A stretch of 64,000 bases of DNA from Streptomyces echinoruber. Its GTDB lineage: Bacteria > Actinomycetota > Actinomycetes > Streptomycetales > Streptomycetaceae. The notes below the pieces were generated by a model. That model ran no database searches, was not told the origin of the DNA, and was given only the letters and a program-made list of their open reading frames with translations. Shown piece after piece: positions 35,390 through 45,038 of the stretch. The stretch covers positions 126,120 through 190,119 of the forward strand of contig NZ_BMWH01000001.1 of the NCBI RefSeq assembly GCF_014651135.1. The letters are read 5' to 3'. The position numbers and the translations under genes are program-made. Position 1 is the first letter of the stretch, and each line of letters begins with the position of its first letter.

Positions 35390-35424
35390 ATGGTGGGCGC
35401 TCCTCGCGGGGGAGCGCCCACCAT
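35390..35424. terminator. Bidirectional terminator hairpin
   Basis: A perfect 14-bp stem (atggtgggcgctcc and its complement) with a 7-nt loop lies between the DUF397 stop and the stop of the convergent methyltransferase gene. Its position and strength fit termination for both directions. Confidence 0.85.
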
Positions 35425-35442
35425 CACTGCTGGGCACATGCA

Positions 35443-38400
35443 TCAGCGCTTCGGCGGAGTCCAGCGCCCGGCAGTGATCTCCTCCTCCAAGCGAGCTTGG
35501 AAGTGCGCGTGCGCGGCGCGCATCTCCGCCTCGCGGTCCGCCTTGTAGAAGGGGGCCTTATAACCGGTCGGGGGTGGGGTGGTCTCCGGGCTCTCAAGGT
35601 GGGCCATGAGGTCGATGTAGTCCTGCTTGGTCTGGCCGTGTCCGTAGGTGTTGTGGTTCGCGGCGATCTTGCGGCCGTTGGCGTCGAAGTACATCTCCGA
35701 TTCGTAGTCGGACAAGACCGGATAGCGGGACTTGTAGATTGCGACGAGCTGGTCAGCAGTGATACCGAGCCAGACGGAGACAAGCGCGTCAAGCTCGACG
35801 AGCGCGGCCCGACGTTCATACTCGGTGCGAAGGGGAGTTTCGTGTTCCCAAGTAGCGGTGAGCCCGGCGGCGAGAGGTTTCAGTAGCGGCCAGTCAGGAT
35901 TGGCCCAATCCTCGTAGCCTGCCCAGCGAGGATCGTAGAGTTCCTCCCAGAGGGGGGAGTAGTGGATGGTAAGGGCGTTCAAGCGGAGGGTGCGGAGGAG
36001 GAGGGCGGAGGCAAGGGGATGGTCTGAACTGGCGGCGGGCATCCCAGTTACATCAGTGGAGTGGAGGTTCGCGCGACCCGTGATACGAAGGAGGTAGTCC
36101 AAAGGAAGGGATGCCCAAAATCCCGCGTTGAGTGTAGTGGCGCGATTGTCTGCCAGTGACATCGAAAAGACAGAGTCAATGTGAGCGGGGCCGGGCGGAA
36201 TCAGCGCGGCAAAAAGACTCCGTTCAGTATCGAAGGGAATCATTTTTCGCCAGGCCAAGCGGAAGTAGTCCGTGTAGCGGAGTTCCTTGGCCTCGTCCCA
36301 AACGTCCTGCGCGGCGCGGTAGTCGGTCTCGGAACAGGCGCGGACATAGTTCGTGCGGGGGACGGCGTGCGCCGGGAGAACGCGTAGGTCTATGGCGGAC
36401 CAGTCGCGGTTGGTTCGACAAGGATTGTTGGGTTGCTTGTTGAAGGGAAGCCCCACGCCTAGATGTGGTCCTTGAAGGATGAGATCTCGAGGATCGTTCA
36501 GATCTGATGTGTCCCAGCGATATAGACCGAGTTTCTTCGTCGCAAGATTCTCGAACATGCCCACGGTGATGTGCGGCCGGAATCGCTCCTCAGCGAGACG
36601 GCTGGGAAACGTGGAGAGCGCATTGATAGCTCCCTGCTCAGCGGATGTCACCGGATACAACATGGGGGCTTCTGCGTCCGGTATGTTGCTCTCGCCGGAC
36701 AACCGGTTCCACTCGGCAAGACGAGATGCATCGACGTTGACGAGACGGGCACGGTGGGGACGGGTGTCCCACTTGCCATTGTGTTTGATGCCGGGCAATG
36801 GCCCCTTGCCGTCGTGATGGAGGGAAGCGGTGAGTGTGTCAGGCGAGAAGAGCCAACTCAAGTGGGTGAAGTCAACCGCAGACGGTGCGCCGTAGATGTT
36901 CACGCTGAACTCGGTGTTCGCGTGGATGTCGGGAAAGATGCCGGTGCGGTTATGGAAGTGGGCGTGGACCCGTAGGTGCCGGTAAGCCGCCCCGCGTAGC
37001 GGTCCTTCCTTTACGCCCCCGAAGTGTGTGTCCGGATGGATGAGCCCTGCCGTGCCCATCATGTTCGTGTGGCGCCAGACTTGGGTCATGAACGCGCGGT
37101 AGAGGTCCGGCCGGGTCTTGTTCAGTAGGGGGTACGTCGACTGAGAACTGAGCAATTCAGCCGTGGCGGTGATGCCTGCTAGATTATCTAGGACGAAGGC
37201 GACTGCCGCCTGGTCTTCCATGGCTTCAGACTTGCGTAGACGCCACTCTTGAGCGCTCGGCTTCTCCGACAGTTTGAACCATGGCTTAAGCTCAGCCAGT
37301 ACAACATCCTCATTCCAGTCCGGCCGCACCCAAGGCGGATTCCCCACCTGCAAGTCAAACCCGCCCGCAGCGGCGAAAACGTGCCCGAACTCCAACTCCC
37401 AGTGGAAGAACCCCTGCCGCTCGGCCACATCCCGCGCGACCGCCGCCCACGGATACCGGGACTCCAGCGAGTAGAACCGCTCCATGCCCATCCACTCGGG
37501 CAGTTCGTCCTCGTACCGCTCCAGCTCATCGAGCGTGTCGAACTGGGCCACCAGGGAGTCCGCCGGCACGTCGTGCGTGCCCAGCAGGGATTCGGCGAAG
37601 TCGAGCCAGTCGTCCAGGGAGGCCAGCGGGATCACCGGGCGGCGTTCGCCCTTGATCCGCTCCTTGCGGCTGCCGCCCCGCGTGCCCTTGGACTTGACCT
37701 CGACGACCTGGACGTCGCCGAACAGGTCCGCCGCCTCGTACGTCTCCCGCGCAGGCGCGCCCGACTGGGCCGGGACCGGAGCCGAAGCCGAGGCCGAGGC
37801 CGGAGCCGAGGCCGGGGTCGTCGACACGACCCACTCGCCCGACTGCGAGGCGACCTGTGCCGCCCGCGCGTACGCCTCGTGGGAGCCGTCCAGCAGCGCG
37901 GCCTCCTGCACGGGCCAGAACCACAGGGCGCACCACGCGTCCATCAGCGTCTTCAGCCGCCAGTACGGGGTGTCGACAGCTTCCAGGTCGGCCTTGACCT
38001 TCTCCCTCGGCACGGCGACCTCGGGGGAGCGCAGCCAGCCGTTCTCCGCGCCCCACACGTCGATCCGCCGCGAGATCTCCCGCTCGGAGATCTCCAGCCG
38101 GCGCACGACCAGCCCCCACAGGTACTCGGCCCGCCGCGCGAGTCCTTGGAGCCGCTTGGTCTGGGTGGCGTTGGGGGACTTGGTGATCGCCTTGCGCCAG
38201 GCGGCGAGGGCCTTGGCCTCCTCCGGGGCCAGGGCTTTGGCCTCCTTCTCGGCGGCGACCGCGCCCCACTCCTTCGCCGGGAGGAGGAAGTGGTGCACCG
38301 CGCCCTCGGGGAGCGGGGCGCCGGACAGGGCCTCCGACAGGGGGAAGCGTTCCGGGGTGGTGCCCAGCCAGCCGCCCTTCTTCAGCTTCTCCGCCGGGTA

Positions 38401-40587
38401 GATCTCCCGCCGGCCGCCGATGAGGGAGTTGCCGCGCCGCAGGTGCAGGCCGAACCAGGGGGCCTCCATGCCGGGGTGCATGGTGTTCAGCCACAGCGAC
38501 ACCTCCGCCAGCTCCACGGCGGTGTCGTTGAGGTCGACGCCGTAGGAGTTGTGCAGGGCGATGTACGCCTTGACCTTCTGGAGTTCGACCGCGTACTTCT
38601 CGGTGTCGATGGCGGTGCCGAGTTCCTCCTGGCGGCGGCGCAGGTACTCCGCGGCGACCTGGTTGATCGCCTCGTTGAGGAACGCGCCCGAGCCGAGCGC
38701 CGGCTCGCAGATCTTCCACTCCAGCAGCTCGCGCGCCTCGGTCTTCGTGCCGTCCTGGTCCAGGCGGTGCTGCAGGGCGAGCTGGACCGTGACGCGGGTC
38801 AGGGACTCCGGCGTGTAGTAGGAGGCCGAGGTCTGGCGGTCGCGGCCCGACAGGCGGTACACGAACTGGCCCGGCGCGTACCGCACGCGCCGCTCCTCGC
38901 CGGTGTCCTCGTCCCTGTGCCGGACGAACACCTCGTCGGGGTACTCGTCGGCCTTGGACGCCGGGATCAGCCAGGAGCCGTCCTTCGGGTCGCCGTTCTT
39001 CGCGACCTCGTACAGCTCCTCGCCCGCGACGAAGCCGGTGTAGGACATCAGGCCCTCGTACACGGCGCCGAGCTGGTTGATGCCGAGCTGGGCGTAGGAG
39101 ATGAAGCCGCCGCGCTCGCGCCTCTTGCCGCGGGTCAGCATCAGCAGGCGCAGCACCCGGTACAGGGTCTCGTTGCGCAGGCGGGTGTCGATGAAGCGCT
39201 CCCCGCCCTCGGCGCCGGCCTCGCCGTCGGCACCGGTGCCGTCCTCGGTGTCGACGCGCGGGTCGGGGACGGCGTAGCGGCCGATCAGCCGGATCGCGTC
39301 CGGTTCGAACAGCTTGGAGCGCAGCGGCTCGAAGCGCAGGCCCACGTCCTCGGACGTCTTGCCCGCCGCGGCGTCGGCCGGCTCCGCGTCCGCGCCGTGC
39401 GTGCGGCGCGGGCGGTGGCCCTCCTGGACCTTGCGGAACAGCAGGTCCAGCGACTCGTAGAGGTAGAAGCCCTTGCGGGACTTCTCGTCGACGAGGTCGC
39501 GCTCGGCGATCAGCTCGCCGAGGCGGCCCAGGCCGTAGCCCATCTGGTACTCGGGGTAGTCCGAGGGCAGGATGCCCAGTTCGGGGCGGGCCTCGGCGTA
39601 CAGCAGGAACAGGATGCGGTACAGGTAGCGCAGCGACTCGCGGGTCAGCTGGCGGCCCAGTTCGGGGAGCTCCTTGACCTGCTCGGGGCGGACGCCGGCC
39701 TCGCGCAGCCGGTCCAGGACCTCGTTGGCGATCAGTTCGACGCTCAGCCGCAGGCCGTCGCGCAGCTCGCTGGAGACGCCCACCGCGTGCTTGGTCGACT
39801 TGTCCAGGAGCGCGGCGAGGGGGTTCTCGCCGCCCTCCTCGGGGGTGCGCAGCGAGTCGGCGCCGAACAGGGCGGCCACCGTGTCGAGTTCGCCGCCCGC
39901 CTTGGTGTCGTTGCGTTCCAGCGCCGTGTCCAGCGACACCGCCAGGTAGCGGCCCTCGCCCCAGGCGGCCCGGTCGGCGAGCACGACGACACCGCCGACC
40001 AGCAGCAGGACGTAGCGGGGGGCGTCCTCGCAGGCGAACAGGAAGGAGGCGAGCTTGGAGCCGGTGGTGATCGTGTGCTGCCCGTCCAGGCGCACCTCGT
40101 CCAGGAGGCGTCCGGCGCCGTCGGGGTCCAGGGCGTCGTCGGGCTCGGCGGACCAGCCGCAGTCCAGGGCGACGAGGTCCTTCTCCGCGTGCGCGACCGG
40201 CACCTCGTAGGACTGGTCGGCGCGCACGACGGTGAGCGTGCCCGGCTTGGCGTCGAAGCCGAGGGCGCGCAGCACCTGCGCGTTGAGCGCGCGGACGCGG
40301 TCGCGCCACTCGGGGGCGTCGTACGTCACGGCGTCGTCGCCGGTCGCCGCCTGCTCCTCGGCCATCGTGAAGTAGGAGCGGGCCGCGAAGTAGGGGCGGC
40401 GCAGCGCCCGCAGACCCGCGCGCGGGGTGACCGGCAGCGCGCCCTCGGGCCGCTCGGTGCCGGCGGCGTCCTCCTCGCGCTGCTTCCACTCGGCGAGCAG
40501 ACCGGACTTGAGGTCCTTGGGGAGGACCTCGGCGAGGTAGTGCGCGGAGAAGTAGTCGCCGCGGTTGACCAGGCTGTCGTACGTCAT
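35443..40587 (-). CDS. Large adenine-specific DNA methyltransferase (PglX/DrmMI-like)
   Basis: This 1714-residue protein has SAM motif I in ALGSGAFLNEAI (about residue 626) and the catalytic NPPW of an N6-adenine methyltransferase (about 1081), a spacing and size like PglX, DrmMI and Eco57I-type enzymes. The N-terminal ~500 residues are a helical region with LYRILFLLYAEARPELGILP, also shared with that group. The ATG at 40587 has an AGAGG site and lies 25 bp after the SNF2 helicase stop, so they form one operon. From about 37.3 kb to the end (the last ~620 residues, expected target-recognition part) the DNA is clearly less GC-rich than the rest of the gene. No nuclease motif was identified. 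Probable role: self-marking or phage DNA modification in a defence system. Confidence 0.9.
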   Translation of the reverse strand: MTYDSLVNRGDYFSAHYLAEVLPKDLKSGLLAEWKQREEDAAGTERPEGALPVTPRAGLRALRRPYFAARSYFTMAEEQAATGDDAVTYDAPEWRDRVRALNAQVLRALGFDAKPGTLTVVRADQSYEVPVAHAEKDLVALDCGWSAEPDDALDPDGAGRLLDEVRLDGQHTITTGSKLASFLFACEDAPRYVLLLVGGVVVLADRAAWGEGRYLAVSLDTALERNDTKAGGELDTVAALFGADSLRTPEEGGENPLAALLDKSTKHAVGVSSELRDGLRLSVELIANEVLDRLREAGVRPEQVKELPELGRQLTRESLRYLYRILFLLYAEARPELGILPSDYPEYQMGYGLGRLGELIAERDLVDEKSRKGFYLYESLDLLFRKVQEGHRPRRTHGADAEPADAAAGKTSEDVGLRFEPLRSKLFEPDAIRLIGRYAVPDPRVDTEDGTGADGEAGAEGGERFIDTRLRNETLYRVLRLLMLTRGKRRERGGFISYAQLGINQLGAVYEGLMSYTGFVAGEELYEVAKNGDPKDGSWLIPASKADEYPDEVFVRHRDEDTGEERRVRYAPGQFVYRLSGRDRQTSASYYTPESLTRVTVQLALQHRLDQDGTKTEARELLEWKICEPALGSGAFLNEAINQVAAEYLRRRQEELGTAIDTEKYAVELQKVKAYIALHNSYGVDLNDTAVELAEVSLWLNTMHPGMEAPWFGLHLRRGNSLIGGRREIYPAEKLKKGGWLGTTPERFPLSEALSGAPLPEGAVHHFLLPAKEWGAVAAEKEAKALAPEEAKALAAWRKAITKSPNATQTKRLQGLARRAEYLWGLVVRRLEISEREISRRIDVWGAENGWLRSPEVAVPREKVKADLEAVDTPYWRLKTLMDAWCALWFWPVQEAALLDGSHEAYARAAQVASQSGEWVVSTTPASAPASASASAPVPAQSGAPARETYEAADLFGDVQVVEVKSKGTRGGSRKERIKGERRPVIPLASLDDWLDFAESLLGTHDVPADSLVAQFDTLDELERYEDELPEWMGMERFYSLESRYPWAAVARDVAERQGFFHWELEFGHVFAAAGGFDLQVGNPPWVRPDWNEDVVLAELKPWFKLSEKPSAQEWRLRKSEAMEDQAAVAFVLDNLAGITATAELLSSQSTYPLLNKTRPDLYRAFMTQVWRHTNMMGTAGLIHPDTHFGGVKEGPLRGAAYRHLRVHAHFHNRTGIFPDIHANTEFSVNIYGAPSAVDFTHLSWLFSPDTLTASLHHDGKGPLPGIKHNGKWDTRPHRARLVNVDASRLAEWNRLSGESNIPDAEAPMLYPVTSAEQGAINALSTFPSRLAEERFRPHITVGMFENLATKKLGLYRWDTSDLNDPRDLILQGPHLGVGLPFNKQPNNPCRTNRDWSAIDLRVLPAHAVPRTNYVRACSETDYRAAQDVWDEAKELRYTDYFRLAWRKMIPFDTERSLFAALIPPGPAHIDSVFSMSLADNRATTLNAGFWASLPLDYLLRITGRANLHSTDVTGMPAASSDHPLASALLLRTLRLNALTIHYSPLWEELYDPRWAGYEDWANPDWPLLKPLAAGLTATWEHETPLRTEYERRAALVELDALVSVWLGITADQLVAIYKSRYPVLSDYESEMYFDANGRKIAANHNTYGHGQTKQDYIDLMAHLESPETTPPPTGYKAPFYKADREAEMRAAHAHFQARLEEEITAGRWTPPKR

Positions 40588-40612
40588 CTTCAAGAACCTC
40601 TGGGGGATGCGG

Positions 40613-43519
40613 TCAGGCGGCGTGGGCCGTGGCGGGGGCCAGGACGGCGAGCAGGCGCAGCATCGGGCGGCCGGTGGTGAGCAGGGAGTCCGCGAGGGAG
40701 GCGAGGCGTTCGCGGGTGCCGGTGGACGCGCCGCCACCGCCGTCCGTCAGCGTCGGCTGCTCCCACGCGCCCAGGCGGGCCTTGTACTCCTCGATGGGCT
40801 TCCTGAGCGGTTCGTCCCACGCCTCGCGGTGGAGCTCCAGGAACGCCTCCGCGGTGTCCAGGACGCCGGGGATCGCCTCGGCGAGGCGGGCCGTGTCGTG
40901 GGCGAGGCCCGGGTTCGCCATCGTCGGGCCGACCTTCGCGCGGCGCAGTACCGCCACCATGTCGTCGTCGACCTCGCCGTCCGTGGTGACCGCCATCCAC
41001 TTGACGACGGTCGGGCGGCCCAGCGCGTTGGAGTAGATGCCCTGCACGAGGTAGGTGGGCTGCGGCACGTCGGCGGTCAGCACCGGCGCCTCCTGGCGGT
41101 CCAGGCGGACCAGGACCTTGTCGGTGAGCCACTCCATGACCGGGTGCAGGTCGGTCAGCAGCGAGATGTCGGGCCAGCTCGAGGTCGCCGAGGCGCGGGC
41201 GCGCTGGAGGCTGTGCTCGGCCAGCCGCCGGTTGAAGGTGACCTTCAGGCGGTCGCGCAGGCCCTGCTCGCGGACGTAGTCCGGGGGCAGCGCCTTGAGG
41301 CGGTGCACCAGGTCGGGGGGCGGCACGAAGGAGAGCAGGCCGGTCTCGGGGTCGACGGACAGATCCAGCCGGTCGTGGGCGTCCGGGTAGACCTCGCGCA
41401 GCGCCTCGTCGAGGAACTCGCGGGCGGAGGCGAACAGCCGGGGCACGTGCGCCCTGGGCACCGTTCCGGTGCCGTCGCCGCCGCCCGCGTCCGTGGTGGC
41501 GGCGTCCTCCTCCGGGTCGTCGTGCACGGCGCCGAAGAAGTCGGCGAGGAAGTCGTCCATGCCGTCGTCGGCACCGTCGCCGTCGCCGGCGCCGGGGGTG
41601 CGCCGGGCGTCCAGGGACTCGTCCACGGTGCGGCCCCGCAGCAGGTCCTGGATGAGGGACTTCTCCTCGGCCTCCGCCCGGTACAGGCCGGACACCGCCT
41701 CCGCCGTGCCCAGCGCCCGGTGGGCCTGGGCCTCGCGCTCCAGCAGGCGCTCCGCGACGAGCGTGTCGTCCTTGGCGCCGTCGACGGAGCTGGTGAGGAT
41801 CAGCGCCCGGAACTGCGGCTGGTGCGCCTGCCCGTAGCGGTCGATGCGGCCGTTGCGCTGCTCGATGCGGATCAGCGACCAGGGCACGTCGTAGTGGATG
41901 AGCTGGTGGCACTGGCGGTGCAGGTTGACGCCCTCGGAGGCCACGTCGCCGGTGAACAGGATGCGCACGGGCGTGTCCGCGAGACCGAAGTCCTCCACGC
42001 ACTGCATCTGCTGCTCGTCCGACAGGCCGCCGTGCATGACCCGGGCCGCCTCCTGGGCGGCCTTCCCCTTGAAGCCGAGGGCCTGCGGCACGGTCCGCGC
42101 CAGCCACTCCAGGGTCTGCACCCGCTCGGAGAAGACCACCACCCGGGTGTCGGACCCCGGCCCGACCCCGATCTCCCGCAACTGCTCCAGCAGCGCGCCG
42201 AACTTGCCCGAGTCCTTCTCCGTCATGCCCGACGCCAGCTCCAGCAGCCGGTGCAGGGCCGCGAGCTCGGCGGCCGTCGCCCGGGGGTCGTCCTTCTTCT
42301 CCAGGGTCTTGATGCGCGTGGTGACCGTGGCCTTCAGCGCCGCGTGGGAGGAGAGGAAGGACTTCAGCAGCGTGTACGGGAACAGGGGGACGTCGCTGAC
42401 CGACTTCGCACCGTCGGACGGCAGCCACACCGCGGCCAGCTCCTCGAAGATCCTCTCCTCGGCGGGCGTGGCCGCCACCCGGATCGAACGGGAGGGGCCG
42501 CGGTCCGCCCACTGCCCCTTCATCTGCTCCCGCACCTCGGGGCTGACCTTGGTGCGCCGGATGAACAGGTGCTTGATGTCCTCGGCGCGGTAGTGCTCCG
42601 GGTCGCGGATCGCGGCCGGGTCCAGCAGGGAGATCAACTCGGCGAAGGAGCGGGCGTCGCCGTTGTGCGGGGTCGCGGAGGCCAGCAGCAGGGCGTCCGT
42701 GTGCGGGGCCAGCGTACGGGCCAACTGGTTGCGCAGGGACCCCTTGTTGATGAGGTTGTGCGACTCGTCGATGACGACCGCGTCCCAGGTGATCCGCTCC
42801 AGGTGGTGCTTGTACTGGTCGGTGTTCTTCAGGGTGTCGATGGAGACGATGACGCGCTTGAAGTACGTGAACGGGTTGCGGCCCGCCGGGATCTCCCGCT
42901 GGATCCGCTCGATACCCACCGAGTCCAGGCGCACCAGCGGGATCGCGAACCGCGTCCACAACTCGTGCTGGAACTGCTCCAGGACGTGCTGCGGGGTGAC
43001 GACCAGGATGCGCTCGCCGCGGCCGCGGCGGATCAGCTCGGCGAGGATGAGGCCGATCTCCAGGGTCTTGCCGAGGCCGACGACGTCCGCGATGAGCATG
43101 CGAGGGCGCAGGTTACGGCCCGACAGAGCCAGTTGCGCGGGGCGCTGCTGGTAGGGGAGCGGGTCCAGGAGGAAGGAGTCCGCGAGCGCCAGGCCCCGCT
43201 CGGACTGCGGCAGCGGCGTCTTGCGCAGCACCGCCTCCAGGAACAGGCGCGAGCGGCGGAAGTTCGGCGAGTCGTCCCGCACCAGGCGGGTCCGCCTCGG
43301 GTCGAGCAGTTCGATCCGGTCCAGAGCGGTGAAGAACACCGCCTCCTGGTCGCGCACGAAGTCCGACGCGCCCACCGCCTCGACCCGGATGCCGTCGTGC
43401 TCGGTCCGCGTCGCGTTGCGGACCAGCCACACCTCGTCCCGTACGAGGATCTGGGCGCCCGGCGGGAACAGGGCCTCCTCACCGCTCGTCGCGGGGGCGG
43501 TGCTCAAGTCGGCGGTCAC
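40613..43519 (-). CDS. SNF2-family helicase (DrmD-like)
   Basis: The 968-residue protein has the two-lobed Swi2/Snf2 ATPase: Walker A ADVVGLGKTLE near residue 142, DESH box in VIDESHNLINKG near 245, SATPHNGD, and motif VI RIEQRNGRIDRYGQ near 550. The C-terminal region (~620-968) is specific and includes an acidic low-complexity stretch (DGDGADDGMDD). GTG at 43519 was chosen because AGGAGG lies 7 nt upstream. It resembles DrmD, the SNF2 protein of class 1 DISARM, which is also found next to a large adenine methyltransferase. DrmA, DrmB and DrmC as separate genes are not here. It probably moves along DNA to support restriction. Confidence 0.88.
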   Translation of the reverse strand: MTADLSTAPATSGEEALFPPGAQILVRDEVWLVRNATRTEHDGIRVEAVGASDFVRDQEAVFFTALDRIELLDPRRTRLVRDDSPNFRRSRLFLEAVLRKTPLPQSERGLALADSFLLDPLPYQQRPAQLALSGRNLRPRMLIADVVGLGKTLEIGLILAELIRRGRGERILVVTPQHVLEQFQHELWTRFAIPLVRLDSVGIERIQREIPAGRNPFTYFKRVIVSIDTLKNTDQYKHHLERITWDAVVIDESHNLINKGSLRNQLARTLAPHTDALLLASATPHNGDARSFAELISLLDPAAIRDPEHYRAEDIKHLFIRRTKVSPEVREQMKGQWADRGPSRSIRVAATPAEERIFEELAAVWLPSDGAKSVSDVPLFPYTLLKSFLSSHAALKATVTTRIKTLEKKDDPRATAAELAALHRLLELASGMTEKDSGKFGALLEQLREIGVGPGSDTRVVVFSERVQTLEWLARTVPQALGFKGKAAQEAARVMHGGLSDEQQMQCVEDFGLADTPVRILFTGDVASEGVNLHRQCHQLIHYDVPWSLIRIEQRNGRIDRYGQAHQPQFRALILTSSVDGAKDDTLVAERLLEREAQAHRALGTAEAVSGLYRAEAEEKSLIQDLLRGRTVDESLDARRTPGAGDGDGADDGMDDFLADFFGAVHDDPEEDAATTDAGGGDGTGTVPRAHVPRLFASAREFLDEALREVYPDAHDRLDLSVDPETGLLSFVPPPDLVHRLKALPPDYVREQGLRDRLKVTFNRRLAEHSLQRARASATSSWPDISLLTDLHPVMEWLTDKVLVRLDRQEAPVLTADVPQPTYLVQGIYSNALGRPTVVKWMAVTTDGEVDDDMVAVLRRAKVGPTMANPGLAHDTARLAEAIPGVLDTAEAFLELHREAWDEPLRKPIEEYKARLGAWEQPTLTDGGGGASTGTRERLASLADSLLTTGRPMLRLLAVLAPATAHAA

Positions 43520-43567
43520 GCGGATGCCTCCTGGGCTTTCGTGTCGGTGGACTGGGATGCGTCCTGT

Positions 43568-43603
43568 CGCTGTCGCCGGCGCTGTCGTCGGCGCTGTCGC
43601 CGG
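43568..43603. repeat. Three tandem 12-bp repeats in the kinase-SNF2 gap
   Basis: The units are cgctgtcgccgg, cgctgtcgtcgg and cgctgtcgccgg, end to end, then a shorter cggtcgg run. They lie about 50-85 bp upstream of the SNF2 start and may be regulatory or neutral. Confidence 0.6.
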
Positions 43604-43712
43604 CGGTCGGCGGTCGGCGGTGGCGCCGGCGGAACGGCGGGACGCGTGGTCAGGGGGAGGGGTGGCCGTGCGGCTCGGCGCGCGCGGCGGCCGAGTTCCG
43701 GTGGGCCGGGTT

Positions 43713-45038
43713 TCAGAAGGGAGCCCCCGCCGCATACGCGGCGCGGAGGCGCTCCGCGGTCCTGCGGGCCTGCACGGAGTGCCGCAGCGTGGGCGTTCCC
43801 TCCTTGGGCCGCCGGGACGCCGCGGGCGGGCGGCCCGGCGCCGGCTGCTCGCGACGGGAACCGTCGGAGGAGTCCGGCCGGGCGGGGGGCGTGGGACCGG
43901 GGGAGTCCTGAACCGCCGGTCCGGTGGGGCCGGGGGCGGTCTCGGCCACGGTGGGGGAGGGTGCCGGGGAGCCGGGGCCGGGGCCGGAGCCGGGAGTGGC
44001 CGGGGACTCCTGGGCGGCCGGGGCGGTCTTCGCCTCCGGGGCGGTTTCCGTGTAGGGGACGGTCTTCGTGGCCGGGACGGTCTCCGCGCCCGGGGCGTCG
44101 CCCGCGGAGGCGGGCCAGGGGAAGGCGGGGGAGTCGTCGGCGGGCGCGGCCTGGTGCCGTTGCCCCGCGGTGTACGCGGTGAGCCTGCGACGCGCCTGGG
44201 CGATCCGCATGCCCTGGGCCTCGATCACCGAACGGCACCGCTGCACCACCTCGGTCAGCGAGGGCCGGTCCTCGGCGTCGTGGGCGAGCATGCCGGTCAG
44301 GAGCGGCACCAGCTCCTCGGGCGCACCGGACAGGTCCGGGGCCGTGTCCGGGTCGGTGACGAGGTGGAACACCATGTACGGGGTCGCCGCCTCGTGCGGG
44401 TAGTGACCTGTCGCGGCGAAGAGCAGCAGCGCGCCCAGCGCGTACACGTCCACGGCCGCCGTCAGCGGCTTCACGCCGGCGGCCTGCTCGGGAGCCATGC
44501 AGATCGGGGTGCCGACGACCTGGTGGGGGGCGGTGAGGGAGACGGTCGACTCGGTGAAGGCGGCCAGACCGAAGTCGATGATCTTCGGGCCGTTCGGTCC
44601 GAGCAGGACGTTGGCCGGCTTCAGGTCGCGGTGGAGCAGACCTTGCGTGTGCACGGCCGACAGCGCCTCGGCGAGGACCGCGCCGAGCGCCGCGGTCAGG
44701 ACGGACGGCAGCGGTCCGTGCCGCTTCACGTGCCGGGCGAGGTCCGGACCGTCCACGTACTCGGTGGCCAGCCACGGCTGCTCCGCCTCCGCGTCGGCCC
44801 CCAGGAACGCCGCGATGCGCGGACCCCAGATGGTCTTGAGGACCTCGATCTCCTGCGCGAACCGCCGACGGGACGCGGAGTCCACGACCGACGGCTTGAT
44901 CACCTTCACCGCGGCGGGCTCACCGCCGAGCGACTCTCCCAGGTAGACCTGGCCCATGCCTCCCTGGCCGATCCGGCCGAGAAGTTCGAAGTCGCCCAGC
45001 GAGGGCGGGTCCTCGGGGTTCAGGGGCGTGATCTGCAC
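43713..45038 (-). CDS. Ser/Thr protein kinase with long disordered tail
   Basis: This 441-residue protein has a kinase domain in residues 17-275: glycine loop GQGGMGQVYLG, ATP lysine in AAVKVIKP (K45), HRDLKPAN (136-143), DFG (155-157) and APE in the activation segment. The remaining ~160 residues are Pro/Thr/Glu/Ala-rich and disordered, ending in a basic helix. There is no transmembrane helix, so it should be cytoplasmic. It starts with GTG. It is the upstream gene on the same strand as the SNF2 helicase and methyltransferase, 193 bp before the former. In the Pgl system a kinase (PglW) works with a PglX methyltransferase; here the kinase is much smaller, so the parallel is only suggestive. 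Confidence 0.92.
   Translation of the reverse strand: MQITPLNPEDPPSLGDFELLGRIGQGGMGQVYLGESLGGEPAAVKVIKPSVVDSASRRRFAQEIEVLKTIWGPRIAAFLGADAEAEQPWLATEYVDGPDLARHVKRHGPLPSVLTAALGAVLAEALSAVHTQGLLHRDLKPANVLLGPNGPKIIDFGLAAFTESTVSLTAPHQVVGTPICMAPEQAAGVKPLTAAVDVYALGALLLFAATGHYPHEAATPYMVFHLVTDPDTAPDLSGAPEELVPLLTGMLAHDAEDRPSLTEVVQRCRSVIEAQGMRIAQARRRLTAYTAGQRHQAAPADDSPAFPWPASAGDAPGAETVPATKTVPYTETAPEAKTAPAAQESPATPGSGPGPGSPAPSPTVAETAPGPTGPAVQDSPGPTPPARPDSSDGSRREQPAPGRPPAASRRPKEGTPTLRHSVQARRTAERLRAAYAAGAPF

Noticed and set aside
11575-45038. A complete known DISARM, Druantia, Pgl or BREX system
   Set aside because: Separate DrmA/DrmB/DrmC, DruA-D, DruH, PglY/PglZ and BrxC genes were not found; only single components match.
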